A stretch of 64,000 bases of DNA, taken from NCBI RefSeq assembly GCF_030506305.1, contig NZ_CP119421.1, forward strand, positions 112,354 to 176,353. Direction: 5' to 3'. How positions within the stretch are numbered: position 1 is the stretch's first letter; each line of letters starts with the position of its first letter. Positions 35,050 through 42,821 of the stretch are shown piece by piece. Made by a program: the position numbers and the translations under genes. Below the pieces are notes generated by a model. The model ran no database searches, had not been told where the DNA came from, and saw nothing but the letters and a program-made list of their open reading frames with translations. Source of the DNA: Porifericola rhodea (GTDB lineage: Bacteria; Bacteroidota; Bacteroidia; Cytophagales; Cyclobacteriaceae).

Positions 35050-36894
35050 TTAGAAAATGATAGAGTAGCTTAACTTATTCTGAATAGGCATGATAAGCTG
35101 CTGCTTGCCATTAGCCTCACGAACTACAGGCTCTGCTTCACCTGCACTCTCAACTTTGAGGTAATAAGCCTTATCATCTACCGCGTACATACCATTTTCC
35201 ATAGCTTCTATATTGTTACCTTCTGCCAGGCGTACAAAGAGGTTATTGGCCGAACCTTCCAGGCTAAGTTCACGACGCAGACCTTTGCCTCCCTCAGCTA
35301 CGCGAATCTCGTCATTTACCATCACGCCGTTTAATAGGTAACGGAAAGTTGGCTGGTTTTCCTGATCCATTGTATAGCCTTTTGGACGAAGCTGAGTAGT
35401 GTCGTTTTTCCAGCTCTCACTAGAAGAAGCAAGATTGGCTAAAGTAACCACCGGGCTACTCAGGTGCTGCACGGCTCCCATAGGACGGCTGGTTCCGTTA
35501 CCCCTGTTGTACCACATTGGGGTAGCATCTAAAAATTTGCCTCTCCAAGCCTGCACAATAGTACCATGATTTAAATCGTAGGTGTAATGAATCTGCTCAG
35601 GGCTTCCTACGGAAATAGCATGAGTTACAACTTCATTGTTGGGCAATCTCATAAAGCTTCTAAGTGTGGTATTCACCGGAGCTTCTTTGAGGATGGGGTT
35701 GGTAGAATTGCTCTTCTTAAAATCTTCTTCGTCACTAATGATGGTCTGACGTAAAGAAGGAGAAGATACTGTTAATCCTAAAGCAGGATTTACCCAGCTT
35801 ACATGCTTGTAGTAAAGCAGCTCAAAAGGCACACTACCTTCGCTCAGTTTTACAGTAGCCTCGCCATCGTTATTTACTTTGCTGATGATTTCTTTCCCAT
35901 CTACTTTAAAAGTACCAACTCCTCCGGGTACAGTCAGATTGAAGGTATACTCATTAGCTTTCTTCACTTCCATTTTACCAATGTAGCGAATCAGTAACTG
36001 ATTGGCTTTAGAAGGCAGGTTAGAAGTTAGGATAGCTGAAGTACCTGAAACATCTGCTTTTAAAGAGTTGTAGTCTGGCTCTTCTTCAAACTCACCTTCG
36101 TAGATGCTGTACTTTAGGTCAGAAAGTGTAGGGTAGTTTTCATCTATAAGGGTATACTTAATATTTTTGAAAGCTACCGCACCGTGGTCTCCCTGGATAC
36201 GGATGGGTCCTTTAGCAACTTCTTTAGCAGCCATAGCCCCACGAGTAGGCCCCTGCAGCTCTACATTTTCGTGTATGGTTACGCCATTCAGTTTTATAGA
36301 AAGAATCTTGGCATTTTCAGTTTTGTTGCCTTGCGCATCAAAGCGGGGTGCCTGAAATGAAATTTTCATATGCTGCCATAGCCCGGGAGCTTTACTCACA
36401 TTCTGGCGTGGCGGAAATCCCTGATATCCTTTCTGGCCTTCAGGCTTGCTATCATCCCAACGCTCATAGATACCACCATTATCTCCTGAAGAAGGATACT
36501 TTTTACCCCAGCTATCCAGAAGCTGTATCTCGTACATACCTTGTAGGTATAGTCCAGAGTTAGAGCCCTGGGCCATCATATAGTCAAACTCTAGATCTAT
36601 ATCCCCGTGCTCAAAATTAGTATAAAGGTCTTTACCATGTCTACGCTTGGTAGGCTGGTTTACTAATACGCCTGTCCCTTTAGTAGTCTCCAGACTGTTT
36701 TTCTCCTCCAGATTTGCAGAAACGCTTCCTGCTACAGACCAGGTTTTAGCCGGATCTTTGAAAGCCGACAAATCGTTTAGCTCAAGCTCTTCTGTCTGCC
36801 CAAAAGCGATATGCGTGATCAACATTACTGTCATAACACCTGACGCAATACGCTGCAGACATCGTCTGAAATAATCAAATTGTTGTGTTTGCAT
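35050..36894 (-). CDS. Exported DUF1080 (3-keto-disaccharide hydrolase-like) protein
   Basis: A 614-aa protein with a signal peptide (after a 13-residue charged start, SGVMTVMLITHIAFG). A DUF1080 domain, the family that includes 3-keto-disaccharide hydrolases with a laminin/concanavalin-like fold, covers about residues 50-250. It is shown by GDIDLEFDYMMAQGSNSGLY, KAPGLWQHMKISF and IRIQGDHGAVAFKNIKY. A PA14-like carbohydrate-binding stretch (about 265-375) and a C-terminal jelly-roll-like part follow. The ATG at 36894 is used, as the longer frame to 36954 adds 20 residues before the signal peptide. It is likely to act on keto-sugars made by the neighbouring dehydrogenases; that is inference from context. 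Confidence 0.85.
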   Translation of the reverse strand: MQTQQFDYFRRCLQRIASGVMTVMLITHIAFGQTEELELNDLSAFKDPAKTWSVAGSVSANLEEKNSLETTKGTGVLVNQPTKRRHGKDLYTNFEHGDIDLEFDYMMAQGSNSGLYLQGMYEIQLLDSWGKKYPSSGDNGGIYERWDDSKPEGQKGYQGFPPRQNVSKAPGLWQHMKISFQAPRFDAQGNKTENAKILSIKLNGVTIHENVELQGPTRGAMAAKEVAKGPIRIQGDHGAVAFKNIKYTLIDENYPTLSDLKYSIYEGEFEEEPDYNSLKADVSGTSAILTSNLPSKANQLLIRYIGKMEVKKANEYTFNLTVPGGVGTFKVDGKEIISKVNNDGEATVKLSEGSVPFELLYYKHVSWVNPALGLTVSSPSLRQTIISDEEDFKKSNSTNPILKEAPVNTTLRSFMRLPNNEVVTHAISVGSPEQIHYTYDLNHGTIVQAWRGKFLDATPMWYNRGNGTSRPMGAVQHLSSPVVTLANLASSSESWKNDTTQLRPKGYTMDQENQPTFRYLLNGVMVNDEIRVAEGGKGLRRELSLEGSANNLFVRLAEGNNIEAMENGMYAVDDKAYYLKVESAGEAEPVVREANGKQQLIMPIQNKLSYSIIF

Positions 36895-37020
36895 TTGCAA
36901 TTCAATGATAAGGTTAGAATACAAAAATCCTTGAGCGTGTATGTACACGCCCAATCTCCATAGAGGCTTTTAATATTTTATCAAATATAAATTATTTCCT
37001 TAAGTATCACCTAAACTAGT

Positions 37021-40000
37021 TTAGCTGTTCTCTTTTTTCCTGAAATACATCCAGTCTAGGTTCATGAGGCGGGCTCCCTCTGGCCCTTTAAATACCAGAT
37101 AGAGTTTATGCTCTCCCTGGCTAGGCTTCACTGTTGCTGTAAACGAAGAATATCCTTTGCCATTGCCCTGCGGCCTTACATTTACTTCTCCTATTTTTGG
37201 TCCATCGGCTTTATCCAGATGAATTTCTATCGTTCCTGCATTTGCGACTTCAGCATAAAAATCTATGGCCGAAATATTTGTCAGGTCTATATTGCTGTAG
37301 CCCATATAAGAGCCTTGCTGTATACCACTTACATACGCAAAGTCACCGCCATTCGGTCTCAGCCTTGCTACCTGATTAAAGTCTTCGTAAGCTTCGGCCT
37401 GCACTCGGGGATGACGTAGACTAATCATTTTTCGTGCAGAGAGTGGGGGCATATCGTTAGCACCGCGGTCAGTATAATTGACGATTAAGAAATAGCTCCC
37501 ATCTTCCCCTGTACCCTGGTGGAGGTTAAGCTTCAGGTTTCCTTCTATGCCTACGCTACCACTCACTTGCTGATCACCATCGGCTAGAGAGAGTATGTAC
37601 TTTACCATTTCTGTTGTTTCTTCTTTAGTATGCTGAGGGTGAGCTGCCATCAGGCTGTGCCCCCAGTTACCATTTCCACCGGTAATAATTTTCATAGCCA
37701 GCCTATCTATTGCTCCTGCCTCTTTATGATAGCGTTCTGCAATAGCCTGATAGCTTGGCCCGATAGACTCTTCTTCTAAAGCGTGGCAAGACTTACAATC
37801 ACTTCCATCAATCAGGTTTTTGCCTTTGAGTAGAGGCGACACTATAGCGTTAGCCCCTAACAGGGCCAGGTCTTTACTTTCCTGGAGGTAGTCAAAATGA
37901 ACACGCACATTTTCCGGTGCTATGCTACCATTAGCACTTGTACCATCTTCTGCGTCTGAAACCACTACCTTGTAGTTTAAGGTTTCGTCATCATAGAAAA
38001 AGCTTCTGTTACCACTCACTTCTATATCAATTTCGGGACGAGCATTGCCGACACGTATCTCCAGCTGCGTAGTAGCACTTTTACCGGCCTTATCCATAAC
38101 TTTTAAAGTTGGGTGGTATACTCCTGTGTTTTCAAAGGTATATGAAGCTTCAGCACCACTTGCCTGCACCTCGTCTTCAGTAAATGACCATTCATAAGTT
38201 AGCTCATCATCTTTATCATAATCAAATGACTGACTAGCAGAAAAATGAACCTCTAACGGGGAAGCACCTGCTTTTTTATCAGCCTGTATGTCGGCAACTG
38301 GTTTACGGTTGCCTTCAGCATATTCTATCTTTACGAGGCGAGCTTCGTCATTGTCGGCAAAATAGTTAGCTCCGTACTCTAATAAGTAGAGCGCACCATC
38401 TGGGCCAAACTCCATATCAATAGGCTTGGACAGGGGCATATCCTCCATAAAAGGCTCAATTTTGATGGGCTCATGATTTTCGTCAAAGCTTACCACTTTA
38501 ATCCAGCTACGTGCCCATTCATAAATAAATAGCTTGCCATCGTAGTAATCAGGAAATTTAACAGTGGAGTGAGGGTAACGGTCAGCATAATAGACCGGCC
38601 CGGCCATAGCACTTCTGGAGCCTGTTCCCAGATTAGGCCATTGTTCTGACTCGCCATATGGGTACCAGATCATGGCTGACTGTGCGGGAGGAAGAATGCG
38701 GCTTCCATAGTTATTGGGCGACTCATTGATTGGCATTTCTGCCTTAAAGTACTCGCCTGGTGTATCTGTAGTAAAGTCCCAGTCGGGATAAGCTTTATTG
38801 TCTGCCACAAAGTATGGCCAGCCATAATTGCCAGCTTTCTTTGCTCTGTTCCATTCGTCATAACTTTGTGGGCCCTGTATACCATCTTTCCCCACGTCCG
38901 GCCCTACATCTCCCCAGTATACCCAGCCATACTTCCAGTCTACCGAAATACGGAAGGGATTACGCGCTCCCATCACAAAGATTTCCGGACGGCCTTTAGA
39001 GCCATCTTTAGGAAAAAGGTTACCCGTTGGGATATCGTAACTCCCATCATCATTTACTCTGATCCTTAGTATTTTACCTCTCAGGTCGTGTGTATTTCCA
39101 GAAGATTTTTGTGCATCCCAGGGACTACGGCCCGGACGCTCATCCAAAGGAGAGTAACCATTGGAAGCCTTAGAGCTGGTGTTATCTCCGGTAGAAAGCC
39201 AAAGTAAACCATCGGGACCAAACTGAATAGAACCTCCTGAGTGGCAGCAGGTTTCACGCTGTACTGCTACATCAAGAATCTTTTTTTCGCTAGCCATAAT
39301 GAGGCTATCCTCTGACATATAAAAGCGAGAAAGGCGCTGTACAGAATCTGTACCGGCAGGCGAGTAATAAATAAACACTCTGCGATTATGATGAAACCTG
39401 GGATCTACAGCAATGCCCAGCATGCCATCTTCATAGTTTCCTTCAGTGCTTACATCAAAATTGGCTAGAAGTTTTACCTCGCGGGTTTCTGGATTGTACT
39501 GTTTTACATTACCTCTACGCTCAATGTAAATGACTTTACCATCAGGCATTATATCCATCTCCATAGGCTCATTCAGCTGATCGTCCAGCACTATTCGGGT
39601 AAAGCGACTTTCTTCAGGCACCTTTTTACTTCTGGCTCTTGCAAAGTCTACTTTGTTATCAGCAATTGCATAATTGAATATTTCTGTGAGCTCGGTCTCG
39701 CTAAGTTCAGTATAGGTACTGGCAAAGCTAAGGTGTCCACCATCATAAGCCTGCTGCTGTATTTTTTTAGGAGCTGAATTTGTGCTTGCCTTAGCTACCT
39801 GCATTTGCTGAGCATGATCGCTCTCCTGCCAATGACTAAGTAAAATAGTATGCCAGGGCCACTGGTACTCAGGAGCAATATCAGTCCCCAAGCAAATTAA
39901 ACCTCCTCCAGCCTGCACATAGCGTTCAATCGCATTTTGATGTCTGTGGGAAAGCTTTTTTCCATTGATATCTAAAAACGCAATACTGCTGTAATGCTGT

Positions 40001-40206
40001 AAAGTGTCTTCTTTAATCAGTTGTATCTGAGTAGTGGTATCTACTTTAATCGCCTCCTTTTCAGCAACTGACAGTACTTTACTTAAAAAATCAGCCTGTA
40101 CATTGTCCTTCGGAAGTAGTAGAATAATTTTTTTCTCAGATAAGCCTTGAGAGCATGAGGCAAGAAGTATTAAAAGATATATGAAGTAGGGGAAATACTT
40201 TTTCAT
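37021..40206 (-). CDS. Giant lipoprotein: ThuA-like / sugar dehydrogenase propeller / PKD / cytochrome c / CBM6
   Basis: A 1061-aa lipoprotein (lipobox LLASC, Cys18). Domains in order: a degenerate ThuA-like domain (about 25-185, with GGGLICLGTD and a SLGTYTELSE-like region); a GDL/PQQ-like sugar-dehydrogenase propeller (about 195-630, with ETCCHSGGSIQFGPDGLLWL and FVMGARNPFRISVDW); a PKD domain (about 635-725, GASPLEVHFSASQSFDYD); a cytochrome c domain with CKSCH (C804, C807, H808); and a CBM6 module (about 930-1055, QAEAYEDF, LDWMYF). It therefore couples substrate binding, oxidation and electron transfer on one anchored chain. Similar fusions exist in other Cytophagales as far as I recall. 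The substrate is unknown. Confidence 0.88.
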   Translation of the reverse strand: MKKYFPYFIYLLILLASCSQGLSEKKIILLLPKDNVQADFLSKVLSVAEKEAIKVDTTTQIQLIKEDTLQHYSSIAFLDINGKKLSHRHQNAIERYVQAGGGLICLGTDIAPEYQWPWHTILLSHWQESDHAQQMQVAKASTNSAPKKIQQQAYDGGHLSFASTYTELSETELTEIFNYAIADNKVDFARARSKKVPEESRFTRIVLDDQLNEPMEMDIMPDGKVIYIERRGNVKQYNPETREVKLLANFDVSTEGNYEDGMLGIAVDPRFHHNRRVFIYYSPAGTDSVQRLSRFYMSEDSLIMASEKKILDVAVQRETCCHSGGSIQFGPDGLLWLSTGDNTSSKASNGYSPLDERPGRSPWDAQKSSGNTHDLRGKILRIRVNDDGSYDIPTGNLFPKDGSKGRPEIFVMGARNPFRISVDWKYGWVYWGDVGPDVGKDGIQGPQSYDEWNRAKKAGNYGWPYFVADNKAYPDWDFTTDTPGEYFKAEMPINESPNNYGSRILPPAQSAMIWYPYGESEQWPNLGTGSRSAMAGPVYYADRYPHSTVKFPDYYDGKLFIYEWARSWIKVVSFDENHEPIKIEPFMEDMPLSKPIDMEFGPDGALYLLEYGANYFADNDEARLVKIEYAEGNRKPVADIQADKKAGASPLEVHFSASQSFDYDKDDELTYEWSFTEDEVQASGAEASYTFENTGVYHPTLKVMDKAGKSATTQLEIRVGNARPEIDIEVSGNRSFFYDDETLNYKVVVSDAEDGTSANGSIAPENVRVHFDYLQESKDLALLGANAIVSPLLKGKNLIDGSDCKSCHALEEESIGPSYQAIAERYHKEAGAIDRLAMKIITGGNGNWGHSLMAAHPQHTKEETTEMVKYILSLADGDQQVSGSVGIEGNLKLNLHQGTGEDGSYFLIVNYTDRGANDMPPLSARKMISLRHPRVQAEAYEDFNQVARLRPNGGDFAYVSGIQQGSYMGYSNIDLTNISAIDFYAEVANAGTIEIHLDKADGPKIGEVNVRPQGNGKGYSSFTATVKPSQGEHKLYLVFKGPEGARLMNLDWMYFRKKENS

Positions 40207-40319
40207 GATAGGTTATGGGTTCACTCTGCTAACAATCTGCCAAATGTAAAGATTCGCTGAATAGAATAAAATGACAACAGCTTTGTATTTATCTACTATT
40301 TTATTCCTTTGGTAGATTT

Positions 40320-41654
40320 CTAATGTTCAAACTGTTGGATCCATTGCTGGTACATTTGCTCTAGTTTCTTCACTTTATCCGGGTATTGATCTTCCAGATT
40401 TTTCATCTCTCCTACATCTTCAGACAAATTGCTTAGAAAATACTTTTGCCCCTCTGCAATAGGCCCTTTTTCACTGGTATCATGTGGATTGCCAATTAAT
40501 TTCCAGTCTCCCTGTCTTACCAGCCATTGCTTTCCAGAAGCCCAGTAGAATGTATCGCGTACAGCTTTGGCCTCTTTAGACTTTAAGATGGGCACTATAC
40601 TCTTGCCATCCAGGTCTGGCTGAGTAAGGGGGACCTGACAAAGCTCCGCAATAGTTGGGTACCAGTCTACGCCCACACCCATATGATCACGCACCTCTCC
40701 TTCAGGTAGGTTTCCAGGCCAGCTGATAATCGCAGGCACTCTGATTCCACCTTCAAACAAGCTAAATTTAGCGCCACGATAGGGTCCGGCACTACCACCT
40801 CCGCCAAAAGTACGCTGTTCAGTAGAGTGCCCATGATCTGACATGAGGATAATGATGGTATTTTCTCTTAGCCCCAGTTCATCTATTTTAGCTACTACTT
40901 GTCCTATTTTTTCATCAGTAGTAGAAACGAAAGCAGCATACTCTCTTCGGGGTGAAGGTAAGTGCTGGTAATGATCTCTCCACTTTTGCTGTCCCTGTAG
41001 GGGGTAATGCGGCGTATTGATAGCCCAATACATAAAAAAGGGCTTTTCTTGGTGCTTTTCTATAAACTTAGCAGCCTCATCTACCATCAGGTCAGGAAAA
41101 AAAGTACCATCATGAAACACTTCTTCTCCATTTTTCCAGAGATCGTGGCGGTTAGGCCCGTTCCAGTAGAAGTAATGCGAATAATTATCTATACAGCCTC
41201 CCATATGCCCAAAGGAGTAGTCGAAGCCCTGAGCATTAGGCATGGTTTCTTCAGTGTAACCTAAATGCCATTTACCAATATGAGCGGTTGCGTACCCAGC
41301 CTTTTTCAACATTTCAGCCATAGTAATCTGTTCAGTAGGCATGCCGGCATGACCTTCCTGAGAAGATGCATTTCCGGGAAGCCCCGCTCTCTGAGGTACC
41401 TTACCGGTAAGTAATCCGGCACGAGAGGGAGAGCATACAGGAGCAGCCGCATAAAACTGGGTAAAGCGAATACCAGAAGCAGCCAGGGCATCCATATGTG
41501 GAGTGGTAAGATCAGTAGCACCATAACAGTTCATGTCTATGCTTCCCTGATCATCGGTATATATGAGAACTACATTAGGCTGTCTTTCCTGAGCAAAAAT
41601 CAAAGAAGATATAAGAAGAAAGAAAAGGCTGGTGCTATACTTTACTAAATCCAT
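40320..41654 (-). CDS. Exported sulfatase (type I, Cys-type)
   Basis: A 444-aa sulfatase with a signal peptide (MDLVKYSTSLFFLLISSLIFA). The metal-binding NVVLIYTDDQG is at 27-37, the formylglycine motif CSPSR at 74-78, and MSDHGHSTEQR and HIGKWHLGY supply further conserved residues. It is exported but shows no lipobox, in contrast to the other sulfatase in this window. It probably cleaves sulfate esters from a glycan handled by the neighbouring dehydrogenases and DUF1080 protein. It starts a transcript after the terminator at 41695-41723. Confidence 0.94.
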   Translation of the reverse strand: MDLVKYSTSLFFLLISSLIFAQERQPNVVLIYTDDQGSIDMNCYGATDLTTPHMDALAASGIRFTQFYAAAPVCSPSRAGLLTGKVPQRAGLPGNASSQEGHAGMPTEQITMAEMLKKAGYATAHIGKWHLGYTEETMPNAQGFDYSFGHMGGCIDNYSHYFYWNGPNRHDLWKNGEEVFHDGTFFPDLMVDEAAKFIEKHQEKPFFMYWAINTPHYPLQGQQKWRDHYQHLPSPRREYAAFVSTTDEKIGQVVAKIDELGLRENTIIILMSDHGHSTEQRTFGGGGSAGPYRGAKFSLFEGGIRVPAIISWPGNLPEGEVRDHMGVGVDWYPTIAELCQVPLTQPDLDGKSIVPILKSKEAKAVRDTFYWASGKQWLVRQGDWKLIGNPHDTSEKGPIAEGQKYFLSNLSEDVGEMKNLEDQYPDKVKKLEQMYQQWIQQFEH

Positions 41655-41694
41655 GCTAAGCTTGATTGCTATGATCTGATCTCTTACGGGAGCG

Positions 41695-41723
41695 AAAAAA
41701 CAGGGAGCTCAGAGAACTCCCTG
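41695..41723 (-). terminator. Intrinsic terminator inside the oxidative cluster
   Basis: CAGGGAG (41701-41707) pairs with CTCCCTG (41717-41723), and on the minus strand a run of six Ts follows. It is about 95 nt past the isomerase stop and 41 nt before the sulfatase start, so the six-gene block probably forms two transcripts or is regulated here. Confidence 0.75.
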
Positions 41724-41818
41724 ACCCAAAAGGGATTTCAAACCACGAATATTGAGTCTACAATACTAAAAAGTATTGGCGAAATGAGGAAAATAAATGT
41801 GATGTATTTACAAATATT

Positions 41819-42790
41819 TTAACTCAGACCAGCCTCTTTTAAAAGTTTTCTAATCTCATCCAAATCTTTTTTCATTACCTCTTTGGTACGAGAAAGTTTT
41901 TCTTTTTCACTTAGCTGGCGATTTTCTTCCGGCATCGGATACTCGTAATGCACTGACATCGGGCCACTTATATTCATTTGTTTGAGCAAACTAAAGAATG
42001 TCTTAAAATCAACCATACCCTCTCCTATTGGCGTATTATAAACACTCCATTTTCCATTTACTTTCTCCCAACGAAAATCTTTGATCACCAAAGTATTAAT
42101 ATGGGGTTGTATAAACTGCAAACTTATTGGCCAGGCCTGTCCTCCTTCTACAGTCGCATGCCTGATATCATACTGATTGCCAAGATGGGGCGAATTTATT
42201 TCTGTTAACACTTTAGCCAAATCCCAGATAGGCGCACCCATATAATGCCTGCCAGAGTGGTTCTGGTAAGACCCATAAAGCCCCAGCTTTTGGTTAAAGT
42301 GAGCCAGTTTGTCCAGTTTCTTTTTACAGTCGTTCAAAAAATCCGGAATATTAACCTGATCTGGGTATTTTAACCAATTTGTCCTGTAGTATTGTATGCC
42401 TAGCTCACTGGCAGTTTGTAGCAGTTTTTTGTTGTGCCCTACATCGGGATCAACCAATGCGGTAGTCATCATTTTTGCCTGTAGCCCCTGCTTTTTGATT
42501 GCTTCCACTGCTCTGGGTAGGTCTGTGGCTACATTTTCTGGCAACACATGCCCCTTAGGACGAACAGCCAGATCTACTCCATCAAAACCTATTTCTGCCA
42601 CTGCCTCCGCTGCATGATCGTAGTCTAAAAACTGAAGATGCTTAGAAAACACATGTAAGCTGATAGGCTCCTGCTTTTTTTGGGGTCTGGCTATTGCTGC
42701 TACTGAAGGTGTCGGTAGTGCCAGGGCCGCACTACCTGTTGCCAGTATTCCTAAAAAGTTTCTTCTGCTGTTGTGGAATTCTTTTTCCAT
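41819..42790 (-). CDS. Tat-exported sugar phosphate isomerase/epimerase-like TIM-barrel protein
   Basis: A 323-aa xylose-isomerase-like TIM-barrel protein. The N-terminus carries a twin-arginine signal (SRRNFLGILATGSAALALP), so it is exported folded and likely metal-loaded. The barrel shows EIGFDGVDLAVRP, LGLYGSYQNHSG, GNQYDIRHATVEGG and VIKDFRWEK, with His/Asp/Glu positions of the divalent-metal site. Members of this family include keto-glycoside epimerases and enolase-like enzymes. The ATG at 42790 begins the Tat signal; the longer frame to 42841 overlaps the upstream gene. It is 31 nt after the PQQ dehydrogenase, so co-transcribed with it. Confidence 0.88.
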   Translation of the reverse strand: MEKEFHNSRRNFLGILATGSAALALPTPSVAAIARPQKKQEPISLHVFSKHLQFLDYDHAAEAVAEIGFDGVDLAVRPKGHVLPENVATDLPRAVEAIKKQGLQAKMMTTALVDPDVGHNKKLLQTASELGIQYYRTNWLKYPDQVNIPDFLNDCKKKLDKLAHFNQKLGLYGSYQNHSGRHYMGAPIWDLAKVLTEINSPHLGNQYDIRHATVEGGQAWPISLQFIQPHINTLVIKDFRWEKVNGKWSVYNTPIGEGMVDFKTFFSLLKQMNISGPMSVHYEYPMPEENRQLSEKEKLSRTKEVMKKDLDEIRKLLKEAGLS

Positions 42791-42821
42791 AGGTTGTTGT
42801 GTATGATTGAAAAAATTGTGT

